From: JBFFSQ01 sp041572275
GTDB taxonomy: Bacteria > Pseudomonadota > Gammaproteobacteria > SZUA-229
Direction of reading: 5' to 3'
Length of the DNA stretch: 5,747 nt
NCBI GenBank assembly: GCA_041572275.1
Contig: JBFFSQ010000189.1
Location: 1 to 5,747 of the forward strand
The notes under the pieces were generated by a model. It saw only the letters and a program-made list of their open reading frames with translations. It made no database searches and was not told the origin of the DNA. The position numbers and the translations under genes were made by a program. Shown piece by piece: positions 5,715-5,747 of this stretch (positions are counted from its first letter, which is position 1; the number at the start of each line of letters is the position of its first letter).

Positions 5715-5747
5715 ATGACAGTAAAATCAATCGTTCTGGGCTGCGCA
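5715..5747 (+). CDS. Partial CDS, N-terminus only, unassigned
   Basis: An ATG at 5715 follows a good Shine-Dalgarno (AAAGGA, 5701-5706) with eight bases of spacing and a putative promoter further upstream, so this is very likely a real gene start cut by the window edge. Only 11 codons are visible, MTVKSIVLGCA. Some 3-oxoacyl-ACP synthase III (FabH-type) proteins begin with a similar S-x-VLGC strand, but eleven residues are too few to assign a family. Its own promoter and the 95-bp gap suggest it is not simply a further gene of the lpoA operon. Confidence 0.6.
   Translation, partial: MTVKSIVLGCA

Overview
This is a chromosomal core-gene window from a proteobacterium, most likely a non-enteric member of the Gammaproteobacteria. 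The evidence is the gene order, with rsmI divergent from lpoA-yraN-gmhA/diaA, and the protein sequences. LpoA is largely confined to Gammaproteobacteria, and the SIS isomerase looks more like the Pseudomonas GmhA type than Escherichia coli DiaA. Base composition is moderate in the genes and AT-rich in the spacers. I see no transposase, integrase, CRISPR array, tRNA or rRNA.

Layout. At the left edge, positions 1-101 hold the start of an unrecognised minus-strand gene with a good ribosome binding site. Positions 102-495 are an AT-rich non-coding spacer. It contains a small palindrome in the probable promoter of that gene and a long imperfect inverted repeat beyond the end of rsmI. On the minus strand, 496-1347 is rsmI, a 16S rRNA methyltransferase. 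A 70-bp divergent promoter region separates it from a rightward gene run: lpoA (1418-3307), yraN (about 3270-3638), a GmhA/DiaA-type SIS isomerase (3653-4240) and a GlcD/D-lactate-dehydrogenase-type FAD oxidase (4240-5619). Gaps in the run are overlapping or very short, so it is probably one operon. A plausible sigma-70 promoter at 5654-5681 then precedes a new gene starting at 5715, which is cut off after 11 codons.

How the genes fit together. LpoA activates the peptidoglycan synthase PBP1A from the outer membrane. The SIS isomerase probably supplies heptose precursor for lipopolysaccharide. YraN is a conserved nuclease-fold protein of unclear role, and RsmI tunes ribosome decoding. The combination is a cell-envelope and housekeeping cluster. 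The FAD oxidase occupies the position where E. coli has the BON-domain lipoprotein gene dolP (yraP), and its link to the other genes is not obvious.

I found no convincing undescribed system. The points most worth a second look are the metal-site residues that make the SIS protein look like an active isomerase rather than a DiaA-only protein, the lack of a Shine-Dalgarno sequence and possible leaderless start of lpoA, the oxidase fused by one base to the isomerase gene, and the inverted repeat at 386-480.
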